Shown here: positions 22,541 through 34,470 of the stretch, piece after piece
How positions within the stretch are numbered: position 1 is the stretch's first letter
Layout: every line of letters starts with the position of its first letter
NCBI GenBank assembly: GCA_006384855.1
Contig: VCJN01002362.1
Location: forward strand, 1 to 64,000
From: Tetraselmis striata
Lineage: Eukaryota > Chlorophyta > Chlorodendrophyceae > Chlorodendrales > Chlorodendraceae
DNA: 64,000 nt
Direction of reading: 5' to 3'
Position numbers and translations under genes: made by a program
The notes under the pieces: model-generated
Told to the model about the DNA's origin: nothing
What the model saw: the letters and a program-made list of their open reading frames with translations, nothing else
Database searches by the model: none

Positions 22541-25397
22541 ATGTTGGCCGCCGGACTGTGCTCCTCGCTTGCAGCAGCGCGGGTTAGCCCCTGCAATGCG
22601 AGTGCCCGCGCCGGCAAGCGACTACTCTCCGCGCGTGCGCCAGCTCTGTCGCGACTGCCAGCACAGCGCGCCGGCGCCGCCCGTGCACCCGGCGTCCGGG
22701 CCCCTAGACTGGCGATGCGGAGCTCGGAGGTGAGTGTGCGCGGCTTTGTTGCGGCTGGCGTACCGCTTTGGCGTCGATGATAGCGATCGACGACCGGCTC
22801 TACTGTTGGGGCAGCGTTATCTGTCGGTTGCTAGCATGTTGGGACCCTCCCCCCCCCCCCCCCCCCCCCCCCCCCCCTACTTCAACCTTCTCGTAGGAGC
22901 CAAAGTCGTGCTTTGTCGCCAAAGGCTGTCACCCATGTCTAGGTGCAAATTAAACCCCCCCCCCCCTGCGTTTTACTGTCACGTGCACTGGATGCTTCCG
23001 AGCTGCGACGGAGCGCCTCGCTGCCATATATACAGGGACATCCTGACTGCTTTGCCATCTTTACCATTGGAACTCACAGCGTTGCGCTTGAGGAGAATAA
23101 CGCACGGTGCCCATTATCATATCAGATCATGCGCATTCTATGTTCCATCATTCAGTATGAGTTGGTGGAGGAAGTGGCTTCTGATGCCAGGCGATGCTGC
23201 AGTCCCCCCCCCCCCCCTCCCCTCACCCTACTTCAACCTTCTCGTAGGAGCCAAAGTCGTGCTTTGTCGCCAAAGGCTGTCTAGGTCCAAATTACCCAAC
23301 CCCCTGCGTTTTACTGTCACGTGCATTGGATGCTTCCGAGCTGCGACGGAGCGCCTCGCTGCCATATATACAGGGACATCCTGACTGCTTTGCCATCTTT
23401 ACCATTGGAACTCACAGCGTTGCGCTTGAGGAGAATAACGCACGGTGCCCATTATCATATCAGATCATGCGCATTCTATGTTCCATCATTTAGTATGAGT
23501 TGGTGGAGGAAGTGGCTTATGATGCCAGGCGATGCTGCAGTCCCCCCCCCCCCCCCCCCCCCCCCCCTCATTCCCCTTTCCTCCCTGCAGCGCATCTCAT
23601 TCCCCATCCTACTATGGTCCCGATCCACTGTAGAAGGATGCCGCCAGTGAGCCCTCCACTGAGCCTGAGAGCTCTGATGCAACCAGCGCCGATGAGCCGG
23701 CTGAGGCCGAAGTAGCCGCCGAAGAGTGAGTGCGCCCCTGCTGGCCATGCCCCCTCCACTGTGCCATCAAATTTCCCCCTCCTGACCCCCCTGTCTCGCT
23801 CTTTCTCCGGTGGCTGATGCATGCGGTGACACTGCAGGGCGCCAGCGCAGGAGGAACCCCCCGCGCTGACGGGTTACGCCGCACTGGTGGCATCGCTGCG
23901 GGAGGCTGCAGTGAACGCGGAGGACCTGGTAAGCAGCCACGCTGGTCTTGTCTAGCGGACGAGCTAGCGATTACCTACGTGCTGGGCGGGGGCAAAGGCA
24001 AGCGCTGAGGGAACGGCGGTGCTGCGGTGGTGACAGGAGGGCGCCATCGCCTCGATCGAGGCGGAGTTTGTGGGGATGACGGAGTCGGTGAACGAGGCCA
24101 GGGCGGCAGCCAAGACGCAGGAGGCCATCGCGCTGGCGGCGAAGGAGCAGTTCCTGCGATCAACTGCCGACTTTGAGAACTTCCGGAAGCGCTCGGTGCG
24201 CCGCCTGCCTCCTCCCCCCCCTTGCCCGCTTGCGTCTCCCTCTTACACGGATTCTGTGCAGCTGCTTTCGTGGCTGGCGCATGCGGCCGAGCCCCTCCCC
24301 CTCCCCACACACTCACACCTGTGCGTTTTTATGTCGCAGCAAGCGGAGAAGGATGCGCTGCGGGATGCTGTGAAGGGCGACGTCGTGGGCGGCTTCCTGC
24401 CCCTGGTTGACAACTTTGAGCTCGCCAGCAAGAACCTCAAGCTCGAGACGGAGGGCGAGAAGAGGATCGATGCCTCGTACCAGGTACGGTGCTTGGATGA
24501 ACCGGCCGCTAGCGCTGGAGGAGGAGAGAGGAGGGGGTCTAGCCTATAGCCTGTTTTCCCTGAAGCATTTCAAGCCGGCAGTCCGGGTGATGGCACTCGC
24601 CGCCTGTTCATGTGGCTATGCAGCACTGGCCCCGGGCAAGGTCACGTGTCTATATTAGTGTGTAGATACTAACAGTATACATTCATTTTCTTGAAGCGAA
24701 TACTGATGGAGTGAGAATTGTTTCATTTATGCATGATAGAATTGTATCGGCAGCATTTGTTTTTTGTTCTTCACCACTCAGCTCACTCGTCGGTGTGTGC
24801 GTGCCTGCTACAGGGGCTGTACCGCCAGATGGTGGAGATCTTCAAGAACCTGGGCGTGACGGCGGTGAACACGATCGGGCACCCCTTCGATCCTGAGATC
24901 CACGAGGCCATCATGCAGGAGCCCAGCGAGGACGTGGACGACGGCGTCATCCTGGACGAGTTCCGCCGTGGCTTCCAGATCGGGGAGAAGCTGCTGCGCC
25001 CCGCGATGGTCAAGGTGGTGCCCCCCCCCTCTCCCGCCACCTGCTTTCTCCTGCTCGGCTCACCCACCTCAGACTGCCGGGGACGTCCTCTGCTGATGGC
25101 TGCATTCCAAATATTATCAGGATCCATAATTATGCTATAGAATGACTAGCTAGCAGATAGATATTGTGTTTGCATGCTGAGTACTTGATCACGCTTATGT
25201 ATGTACGATATATATATATATACAGATGCGGCGAATGGTATCACAATTACATCACACGCTCTGGCGCATTGACATCCGGTTGTGCCTCATTTTCGCAGGT
25301 GGCCATCAATGACAGCCCAAAGAAGGAGGCCCCCAGCGCGCCGGAAGGCGAGGCCCCCGCGGAGGCGGCCCCGGAGTCGGCCAAGGAGTCTGCGTAG
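22541..25397 (+). CDS. Organellar (probably chloroplast) GrpE co-chaperone
   Basis: Exons 22541-22729, 23634-23725, 23838-23928, 24037-24195, 24340-24483, 24814-25014 and 25299-25397 join in frame with GT-AG borders to 324 residues. Exon 1 is an Ala/Arg-rich transit peptide. An acidic Ser/Glu-rich linker follows, then the coiled-coil and core GrpE domain: the ADFENFRKR segment, then HPFDPEIHEAIMQEP and RRGFQIGEKLLRPAMVKV, which match the GrpE signature. The C-terminal tail is Ala/Glu/Pro-rich. GrpE is the nucleotide-exchange factor of Hsp70 (DnaK). The tail and transit sequence resemble plastid CGE proteins more than mitochondrial ones, but targeting is inferred. Intron 1 carries a tandem duplication. 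Confidence 0.93.
22878..23567 (+). repeat. Tandem duplication of about 351 bp inside GrpE intron 1
   Basis: The segment beginning CTACTTCAACCTTCTCGTAG (about 22877) is repeated nearly exactly from about 23228, a period near 351 bases. Each copy ends in a C run (about 23204-23216 and 23543-23567). Differences are confined to small indels, mainly in a C-rich patch, so the duplication is recent. No exon lies inside it. Confidence 0.92.
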
Positions 25398-26460
25398 AGA
25401 GGCAGGCCCGGCCAGGGGGCACATGCGCTGGCTGTTGGGGCGGCGCCGCCGCAGATGTCTCCGATTCTTTAAACACGGCGGATGCAGTTGTAGGCCTGAG
25501 CGCCCCGCACGGCGCCACAGCACTCTGCACAGGCAACCAACTGCGCCTTCCCTCGATCACACAATCGTGCCAGGCTATCCCTGTGAGGATGTGCACAGAA
25601 GTGTGCGCAGGCCTGCCTGCATGGAATGTTCCTGTGCTCGTGGAGCTTCCGGCGTCCTGATCGCGCGCCGGACCTGCAGACAGGCATGCATGCCTCAGCA
25701 TTTGGGCAGACTGCGCGAGTGACGGATAATTCGATTTGCGTGGCTGGATGGCGCATGCTGCTCCCACAGCAGGGTCCGGCACTCTGCGAGGGTATGACCC
25801 GCGTACCAGGATAATTGTACGCGTACTGGTACGAGTATTTACAATCACGAGTAAAAGTAAATAAGTAGTAAGGATGCACATGTATCGCACTCCCGAAATG
25901 CTTTGCTCCGCGGGTTGGGGCTTGCCCCAACTCGCATTACTCGAATGGGCCGACGCCCAAACGGGTAGGGCCTTTTGTGGTCAGTGCCGGGTATTTTGAT
26001 GGCAGAGACGGTGATCCAACAGCGTTGGAAATTCCGTCACTGGCCTTTAATTAGTCTTGCAGAATGCTTCGGCAATTTGCTTGATGACCATAACGGAGCG
26101 TCGCCTACCCAGGGCTTTCCGTAACTGGATTGCTGCCTAAACGGCCGTCGTAGAGACGCTGCAAGGGTTTCACTGGTGCCACACCTGTCCCGGGGGCGAA
26201 AAAAAAGTAGTAAGATCGGAGTTGGCGACCGTCGGATGGTCGGATCGACCATCAGGGAACGTATCCAACCATGGGTACCCGGGTTGTCGTCAGAAAATGA
26301 ATTACACCAGCCAGCTGTGAAAGCGATCAGGACATCACCCGAAAAGACAATAGAAAACGTCCACTACAGCAACTAGTCGCTACTGCGAGGTGGAAGCAGC
26401 AACAGAAGAGGGTGCGGAATGAGAACGAGCAGATGCATCATGCTTGGCCGTCGTCGTACC
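25398..26460. other. Intergenic region, no gene seen
   Basis: The first 100-200 bases are presumably the GrpE 3' untranslated region. The rest has no protein-like frame. A GAGTAAAAGTAAATAAG stretch near 25847 resembles the SINE tail but has no recognisable body beside it. Confidence 0.55.
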
Positions 26461-26712
26461 GTAAAAGTGGAGCTCGCCCAGGGATATCGGCCGAAGCCGC
26501 CCTAGCACTTGACCTCTTGCGTCAACTGCAGCCGTAGGTCTGGCATGTAGCCTTTAGGCCATTGCCTCATTCGATCCGCGAGGGGCTAATGCATCAACCG
26601 GGGAAACCCGGGACACGGGCCCGGACAATGCTGCCCTCAGTTGGGGAGCCGAGAATCGAACGTGGGACCTCTCGTGCAGAGCGACAGCAGACCTCCGCTC
26701 TACAGAGCGGAC
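26461..26712 (-). mobile_element. tRNA-derived SINE, copy 2
   Basis: Minus-strand copy of the SINE seen at 5579-5837. It shares the body (GGCCGAAGCCGCC, AGCACTTGACCTC, CAACTGCAG, TAGGTCTGGCAT on the plus strand) and the tRNA-like head ending GCTCTACAGAGCGGAC. The tail is short. Divergence from copy 1 suggests an older insertion. Confidence 0.8.
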
Positions 26713-27175
26713 AGCAAACAAAGAGCCATGTCGTACTTAGGTTCGCCCCAGCATTGTGCATTGGTACTTGCATACATCAGAGCAAGTTAGTAATTGTACT
26801 ATGGTGCGGTATTGGGATACACCTACAGCTGGTCTTGTCATTGTTCGCTTTAAATGATTTGCATAGACGAAGAAAATCCACGCCAATGAAGGCAATAGAT
26901 ATCCTCCCGGGCAACTATATACGGGTGCCGACGCTCCTATTATTAAGTATAACCATTATCACCACAAACCCGAGATCAAGCTGGCGTGCAAGCTATACGA
27001 ACATCCGCTATATTTCCGCTACAGTTCCGTCGACTATTGGCCTCTGGCAGGCGGGGAGGTGCCTGTTTCGGAGTGTTCTTATTTGCACCACTGTTTGTGG
27101 AACCACGCCGGCACCCATAACTACATGGAAGGCAAGGCGCTAGAACACCACTTAGCTGAAGGTCTCATTGTTCCC
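26713..27175. other. Spacer between two oppositely oriented SINEs
   Basis: No feature is recognised. The frames here are short and overlap SINE sequence at their ends. Confidence 0.5.
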
Positions 27176-27399
27176 TCGGTAGAGCGGAGGTCTCGCATGC
27201 GGTAGGTCCCCGCTTCGATCCTGGACTGGACGTGTCCCGGGTTTACCTTGTTGGTGCATTAGCCCTCCAGGGCTTGAATGGGGCAATGGTCTAATGACTA
27301 TGCCAATCATGCAAACTGCAGTTGGCGCAAGAGGTCAAATGACGGGGTGGGTTTGGCCGATGATGACCCGGAGCGAACTTCTACTTTTACTTTTACCTC
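27176..27399 (+). mobile_element. tRNA-derived SINE, copy 3
   Basis: Plus-strand copy. The head includes GGTAGAGCGGAGGTCTCGC and a degraded B box (GCTTCGATCC). The body matches copies 1, 2 and 4 in reverse complement, and the tail is CTACTTTTACTTTTAC at 27382-27397. With copy 2 it forms an inverted SINE pair about 460 bp apart. Confidence 0.8.
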
Positions 27400-27489
27400 G
27401 TAGCCAATGCGGTAGTACCTGGTACCACTCCATGTGCCATGTATCATCCTGAAAATATGGCATTATTACGACAATAATGGCACCCGCCA

Positions 27490-28990
27490 CCAGGCAGCGG
27501 CCCACTAGTAGCGGAGGGTCATGAGTGCGGCATGCATGGCTTCAACACCTCCACGCCACGGGCGCTGGTAACCCTGGGAGTTGTGCCTGGCTTGGAGCAG
27601 TAGGAGGCTGAGCCGGTAGTTGTCGCGGACCCTCGGGTCGTGCGACGACCGGGAAGCCACACAGGGGGAGGGGGGGAGGGGGGGGCTTTTCAAGCAATAC
27701 TCGGAGGCCCGGACTTCATACTTCTCCGCCACTTTTACGGCGATAAGCAGCGCAGTACTTAACCCAGTGTTTCGGCACGATAGGAGAATTAAGGTCGCCA
27801 GAGAGAGGCCTCTTTGGAGTGCCCGCCGTGAGTATGACCTCCCCACCCACCCTCACCCAAGTCGTCGGCACCGAGCCACCGCACCCCACCTCTACTACAT
27901 CTTCATATCGCGAATCCAAAACCCAAGATGTGCCGACCCCGGAGAAGCCGGTGTGTCGGACCGCCGAAGCACGCGCGCGCCCCCGAGTGCTCTCAACAAG
28001 ATCGCTTCGTCGGAGCGACCGCCTCAGAAAGGCTCCACCGGGTCCATATCATGGCCCATGTATACCCAAACAGTGTACCCCGCTTTTCCGCGGCCTGGTG
28101 CCAACACTCATTCCAACACCAGCGCCCGCTCCCATGCGCGATACCTATCCGGCGCGCGAGCGACCGTCCTCCGGCAAAACCGTGCCACCTCCGCCACTTG
28201 GAGAGCCCTATCTACTCCCTACCCACTACTAGCAACCGAGATTGATACCGAGACCGCAGTAGTCGAGCCCGTCGTCCCCACCGGAGAGCGCCAGCCCGGT
28301 CGCTAGACCGACCGGTGATGAAGCCATGCGGCCGTAGCGGCTGCCTACGAACCGCCCGAGGCCGCCGCGAAAGTTGTCTCAAACCTGCGGCGGCGCCCGC
28401 TGTTCCTCGACCCCCGCCCGCTCGGCCACAAGCCCACATCACTCGACCCTTTATAACCCCGCCGCCACACAGAGCCCCAGGAGGCGGCTACCCACCCGCC
28501 CGAGAGCCGCAGCACCCGGCTACGAGATACCCGGGGGGGGGGGGGGGGGGGTGGGGGGGGGCGGCACCGGCCCCTCCGAGATCCGCCTACGGGTGAGGTA
28601 GTGGTAGTGGCGGGGGGGGGGGGGGGGGGGGGGGGGGGGTACGACTCGGATAGTTCATGTACCACTCCGGCGCGGCACCGGCCTCTCCGAGATCCGCCTA
28701 CGGGTGAGGTAGTGGTAGTGGCGGGGGGGGGGGGGGGGGGGGGTACGACTCGGATATGGGGGCAGCCTACTCGCGGAGGTTGTCACAAAGAAAACAGCGT
28801 ACTCGTACTTTATTGGTGCGACACGCGCCCGCTACGGGGCGGGGCGTTACAATACTCGGCACATCCTTGCACGATGGCGGCTGATGTAATGAATCCAACC
28901 GCGCAAGGGGCCAAGGAAACCGTCCTTGGGCGGCGATCTCGGCCATGAGCGCCGGCAGACGGCTACATCATCACGTCTAGGGAACTGGCC
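27490..28990 (+). repeat. Non-autonomous repeat family, long copy A
   Basis: The left block (27490-27720) and right block (about 28640-28990) are both repeated in copy B (30950-31490), where they are directly joined. The intervening 0.9 kb is absent from B. Within A, a segment containing CCGAGATCCGCCTACGGGTG is duplicated (about 28563-28660 and 28675-28757), each copy followed by a long G run. A frame at 27819-28232 contains RRSDRLRKAPPGPY, the sort of basic tail seen in retroelement proteins, but no catalytic domain is recognisable. Confidence 0.7.
28533..28743. repeat. Cluster of three G runs
   Basis: Runs at about 28533-28561 (interrupted once by T), 28612-28639 and 28723-28743, spaced by the small duplication inside repeat copy A. 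These are strong G-quadruplex candidates on the plus strand. Confidence 0.9.
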
Positions 28991-30160
28991 CGGTATATGC
29001 GGCATGTGTGTTGCAAGAGATATCAGCGAGCATAGTCCAGCCTACGTGTCTTCCCCGCCGCCTCCGCCTGCGAATTTGGAGGCGTCCGGGGACACCGATG
29101 GGAGCATCTCAAGGTTGGGGCTGCTCTCGGCAACAAGATGGCCACGCGGCTTTGGCGCTTGGCCACCGCCGATGGAGCGCCGCGCAGGATGAGGAGGGCA
29201 GATCATAGAACAAAAAACGAAAACTCATGTGCGAGGATTTGCGTGGTCGCGTGTTTATGCGGACGAGCGTGGTGCGGATATGTGCAGGTGGCGCAGATGT
29301 AGGTGGTGAGTACGTGATACCGCCCTTGTACGCGTGTGTTCACACCGTAGTAAGAAACGCTAAAGGCGAGTACTCGTACCACTGATGAGACTAAATACCG
29401 TTATTGCACTGCAACATAGGAGACGGGTATTATGCATGTACGGATAACGGACTTGGCCTTACGATGACTACATGCTACGGGCAAGGTCACCTAACGGTAG
29501 CCTAACGGTGGCCTTAAGGTGACTACATGCTACGATGGCAGCCAATCTTGTGCGGGCTAATGTCAGTCGGGACGTAAGACAGTTGGCATGGTTTTCTCGG
29601 CGGGAATGAAGTATAACATATTCAAAAATTCACTTCACATTTGAAACTTGATGAATAAATGTGTTACAACCGAATCCATCAAGTCTTGAAATTGAAATTG
29701 AAATCGATGACAACGTGCTAGCATGCTGCTCTCGAGCGCGGGTTAGATTGTTGTTATTAGGGCCTCTGCCATCTAAAGAGTAAGGAACACGTATAGTGTA
29801 ATTACAGCTCAAGCTTCCGGGCATCCTTTTTCGTTTTCAAACCCCGCCTCCTTCCATCACGTGATCATGAACGGTGTTATTTTCCGGATAACTACATGTT
29901 ATAGTCGCCATTACGAGCGACTACCGCTAATCGGCAGCACGGGAATAACTAATGCATTAACCCCCCCTTCCACCCCCCCCCCCCCCCCCCCCCCCCCAAG
30001 TCACCCCCGAAGTGCTTTCCTGTTCCATCAATAACTGCACCGGTACCGCGCAATTTTCTGTCGCCGTGCTGCGTCTTGGCTCCATTTACCGCCATCGCTG
30101 AAAATATTCCGTAGGTCGCGGCGCTGCTTTGCCCGCCATGAGCTCTTGCGGAAGGATCCA
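28991..30160. other. Non-coding stretch between repeat copies
   Basis: No gene is supported. It includes short direct repeats around 29460-29540 (the GACTACATGCTACG motif occurs twice, at 29466-29479 and 29520-29533) and a 25-base C run at 29973-29997. Confidence 0.5.
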
Positions 30161-30462
30161 TGAGGAGGTCGGACTGGAGGGGCCGACGCATTGCCGAGGT
30201 CGTAAATGAATTAATTTTTAGCAGCCCCCTTTAAAGGCATGCTGTCCGGCGGCCCCTACAGGCGCTGCCGGGACTACGAGTATCAGTTGAAAAGCCCCCC
30301 GTTGGATCCAAGGATCGGCGGCAACCGGCCACCCTGCTTAGTCCCTTGCCGCACCCAGCCGAGCACGGGTCTTACGGATTACCATCGCCCATCACGTGGA
30401 GGTGGGGTGGCGCCGCCATGCCTGCCGCATCCATGATCCTCCGCTCTTGGTGGGCCGCTACA
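30160..30462 (-). repeat. Non-autonomous repeat family, copy C (inverted)
   Basis: The reverse complement of this segment matches the left part of copy B. It starts with CCACCAAGAGCGGAGGATC and runs through the GACAGCATGCC region into ACGACCTCGGC. It faces copy B head to head across about 490 bp, so the pair forms a long inverted repeat. Confidence 0.8.
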
Positions 30463-30949
30463 TGGCGGCGGGCGCCGGCGTATACCGGTATGAACGTAGT
30501 GTCACATACACGTCTTCAACCCACTGATGCGCAGCAAGAATTGGGAATGAGCCCTTTGTTTCCCATCTACGCGTTGCTAACTCAGGTGCAGTGCCCCATG
30601 CGCGTTGCAACCGCCCATTTGTAGCCCACCTAGTGCATACATTGCTATCCAAGTTGTGTTGCCCCAGCTGTAGGCATTATAATGCTGTCTGGACATTATA
30701 CATTTGAAATTTGAGACATTATTTGACTAGTGCAGTCGCCCACTACATGATGTGTAATCGATAATTCTTTAAAGATCCCGAGGCATAGAGTAGTAGTAGT
30801 GATGTTGTATATCGATCTCTTACTGCATGTAAGGTGGATTTACCATTGATCTTGACATTTCGCTGCCTCCCAATTTTTTAGATGCATCACTCATTTTGGT
30901 CCTGATTACCAATGATATTATTGATCATTGCAAGGCACCCCCCGCGGCA

Positions 30950-31490
30950 AGCAGCGCCCCACCAAGAGCGGAGGATCCTGAGTGCGGCAGGCATGGAGGC
31001 ACCACCCCACCTCCATGTGGTGGGCGTTGGTAGCCCCTAAGACCGTGCCGATTGGGCGCGGTAGGGGGCTGAGCGGGGTGGCCGGTTGCCTGTTGATCCT
31101 GCGACGACCGGCGAGTAGCCCCACGGGGGGGTTTTCAAATGATACTTGTAGTCCCGGTAGCGCCTGGTGGGGCCGCCGGGCAGCATGCCTCTACGGGGGA
31201 CTGCTAAAATTATTTCATGTACGACCTCGGCCATGCGTCGGCCTCTCCGAGATCCGAATGCTACGGGCGGGGAGGGGGTATGTACGACTCGGTTGGGAGC
31301 ACCTACTCGCGAGGGTTGTTCGAAATAAAATCGAGTTTTCGTACTTCCGCGCGACCCGTCCGGTGCGGGGGGTTTTACAATACTCGGCACACCCTTGCAC
31401 GGTAGCGGATGTTATTTATACCCAACCGTGCACGGGGCCCAAGAAGCCGCCCTCGGGCGGTGGCATGAGCGTGGGCAGGTGGCTCCCACG
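30950..31490 (+). repeat. Non-autonomous repeat family, short copy B
   Basis: Contains the left block homologous to 27490-27720 and copy C, directly followed by a right block homologous to about 28640-28990 (shared CCTCTCCGAGATCCG, TTACAATACTCGGCAC and GGGGCCAAG-like stretches). It looks like an internal-deletion derivative of the longer copy A. Confidence 0.75.
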
Positions 31491-34408
31491 CGTCGAGCGA
31501 TAAGGTATTGGTATGCTACTCGAGATCGGAGAGCATACGGTCAGTGGTGCAAGGGGGGTGTTTTCCCCGCTTTCACCTCCAAGGTCCGAGGACGACAGGG
31601 GGCACCGCTTGCAACATCTCAGGGCGGGGGTTGATCTTCGCAGCGCGACGCCCGAGCGGCCTCGCCGCTTGGCTGTGTCCGGTGGAGCGCAACGCCAGAG
31701 CAAGCTGCGACATACTGCGCGGTCACGTGATCATGGCTTTCTGCAACCGGGTTAGCAAATACAGGTTGGCGCCCTTGTACGAGAGTGATAAATCTTTGTA
31801 TGATTCACGTGCAGTGCACCATACCACTGATGCAAAACCAGTACATATATGGCAACATAGCCACGTGGCCTACAAAACCCCCGCCGTATGCGCTTTAATT
31901 GAACGGGCCCTGTGCGGGTTGGTCAGGGGCGGGCCCTTCTCTGATGTTGAGTAAAGACATCTTGTCAAGACTTTATTGAGTTGTAACATATTTCAAATAG
32001 CAGCGCGACGAGTACGTTGTGAGTGCCGAATTAGAGCTCGGCGGTATGCGGAATGACACGCACAACTACTGTTTATTTGCAACACTTACTGATATATCGC
32101 TGCGTATGATCCTACTCATAAGCAAGCCACACAGTTATAGGATGGACGTGATAGTTTGCATCCGTGATAGATATATAGTGTCCGACCACCAAATAAGCTG
32201 ACACTAATTATGTTTATCCCGCGCTCGGCACGCACGACGGTGGGGCAGAGACGTATGCTTTCCCCGCGTCCTATAGTGACACACGATGCGCTATATGCAA
32301 CTGATGACTGAGCGGTCGTTTAATCATGTTTCATATATCCAACACCATGGCAGACCGTCCATCAATAACTTATTGCGCAAATGCACATCATGCATGTCGC
32401 GACCACTATCTTGTTCAAGTATCTATAGCCAATCATACAGCTTCCGCTCTGGGTCTACCGGCAGTAGCTTCTATAGGCAGCTTTGGGTCTATGTACCGGT
32501 GTGGCGGATATAGACCCGGCGAGGGCAGCGTCGAGCTCCGCCACCCATACGATGGATCGAATTATATGGCAATCCTTGCTACACGAAAAATCTACATAGA
32601 GATGAGACTATGTCAAGCTTACAGACGAATAAACCTCTGAGAGCCTTACATAGACCTATAATTATCAGCAATGAAATCGCCGGTTATGCTGGCGGTATCC
32701 GTTAAACTCTCTTGTCGTGCATGACCCTACGCTGGGGCACCAAAAACCTTGCCTAACCCATGTAAAACTAATCATTCAACACCCAATCGTTCAACACCCA
32801 AGGGACCTTCCACACGCAAAAAAGAAGGACCAACTTTTCGGTTCGTAGTCGTAACGGGTAACTAACGTACTCGTAAAAAACTGGCCCTTCATGTGCGGCC
32901 GAGGCCCAAGGACCAGTTTCCTCGTACAAAAACTGCCCCATAAACTGGTCCTTGGCGGTACGTTTTCCCGCCACGGCTCAAGGACCAGTTTTCTGCCTGC
33001 TTGATTCTCGCGTTGCTTGTATAGTTCCGCGTCGATTACATGGCGGCCGAAATGCCAGCTAGCGGATACACTGTCGCCCGGCAGGATGCGAGCACGCGCG
33101 GCCACCACATCAGTAGGTGGCGCTGACCGCCCGAATTCGAATTGCGCAGCCATCACACGCCGCAGCCAGCCGTCGCGACCAGTCACTTTACCTACTCCGG
33201 CCTCCTCTGCCCTACAGGCCGTCGAGACAGGCGCTAGCGCCACGGAGGAGCAGCGATCCACGCTGTTCGCGAATCCCGCAACCGCATGGGCGGTCCTCGG
33301 TGCACCGATGTCGAACAACATTAGCAACACCAGTGGGCTCGTCGGCCGTCCCGTACTCGAACCGTCTAACGTTGGTCAGCGTACCGACGAGTCATGCGAC
33401 CACCGATCCTGTCCGCAACCTGTACCGGCCAGCGGCGGCGGTCTGTGGAATGGCGGCGGCTGCCTATGCCGCTGGCGAATTGGCTGCTGGACGCTGCGGC
33501 GGCCGCCGCCATCTCGCAAGCGCGGCAGGCAGCCGCGCGCCGAGGGAGCCGAGGGCCGCGCGACGTACTAGTTCGCGATGGTACGTGCATGAAACCCGCG
33601 GGTGTGGAAGGCCGTCGTCGTAGGGGTAGTTTTTATGCCAAAATCCCCGTTAGCATCACGAACGTGCCCGGACAAAAGTTGGCCCATAAAAAAGTGGAGG
33701 GTATGTAATGGGGCCCATGCATGGGCCGAAATGGGTCCGTACTAAGGTGTTGACGTGGCGCAGTTGGGCCCATGCGGTTATGCAGCGAGCTGGGACGGGC
33801 TGTAGGTGGGGTCGGTCCAACGTAGCTTAAAACACTTATGCTATTGCACCGGCTCCGCCGCTGTGCGACATTGGCGTCGACGCGCACCACCAACCGGGAC
33901 CATGAGACACGGCTCTTGAAAGCACACCTGAGGTGTGGCAGAGGCACAGGAGAGCACCTCTGCTGTGGTTTCAGGCGACACCGTGCTTGAGGTGGTGGCC
34001 AGCATAGTCTGTGGGTCGCGCGATCCGCAAAGGATCGCTTGACCCGCATCAATTTGCGCTGAGTGACCCACCGGCTGCCACTCCGCACTCGGGTCAATCA
34101 CAAACCGTCCTAGGGCCTGTCCTATACCCTATATAAAGGCCATGGGTGCCCAGTGTGCTTGCTGTGGCTGTGTTGTCCCCTTACCGGCCTGGCGCGTTTC
34201 CAAGCGTAGGTCCGGTGCGACATTAGTGATACATAAGACAAAAGATAATTTAATGGGTACCGTACAGGGTAGTACGGTAGCCGCGTAGCGACGATGATTG
34301 CATGCGAACATTTATATTGAATTTAAATATATAATAATCCCTACTACCGGTACCGGTATATATATATGCATCACTGCAAATAAATAATAAGGATTGATAT
34401 TCATATAG
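31491..34408. other. Non-coding region left of the retrotransposon
   Basis: No gene could be supported. Overlapping frames on both strands at about 32791-33571 are open for 180 codons, but neither resembles a known family. At 32906-32919 and 32942-32955 there is a perfect 14-bp inverted repeat, with a third near-copy at 32979-32991. A 16-bp palindrome centred on CCATGCATGG lies near 33711-33726. Confidence 0.5.
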
Positions 34409-34470
34409 TGTCGCAGGAAAAAGAGAAATGGGGTGGTGATGGTAAACTGTCGGCGCCGCACTGCATACTC
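34409..34470 (-). repeat. Extra copy of the first 62 bp of the LTR, outside the 3' LTR
   Basis: Identical to 35527-35588. It sits directly beyond the 3' end of the left LTR, where flanking host DNA would be expected. The right LTR lacks exactly these 62 bases. Confidence 0.9.

Noticed and set aside
27819..28232. Retrotransposon protein gene in repeat copy A
   Set aside because: Only a short basic stretch looks retroelement-like; no catalytic motif is present and neighbouring frames overlap.
32791..33571. Overlapping 180-codon frames on both strands
   Set aside because: Neither has recognisable motifs; simultaneous openness on both strands is common in GC-rich DNA.
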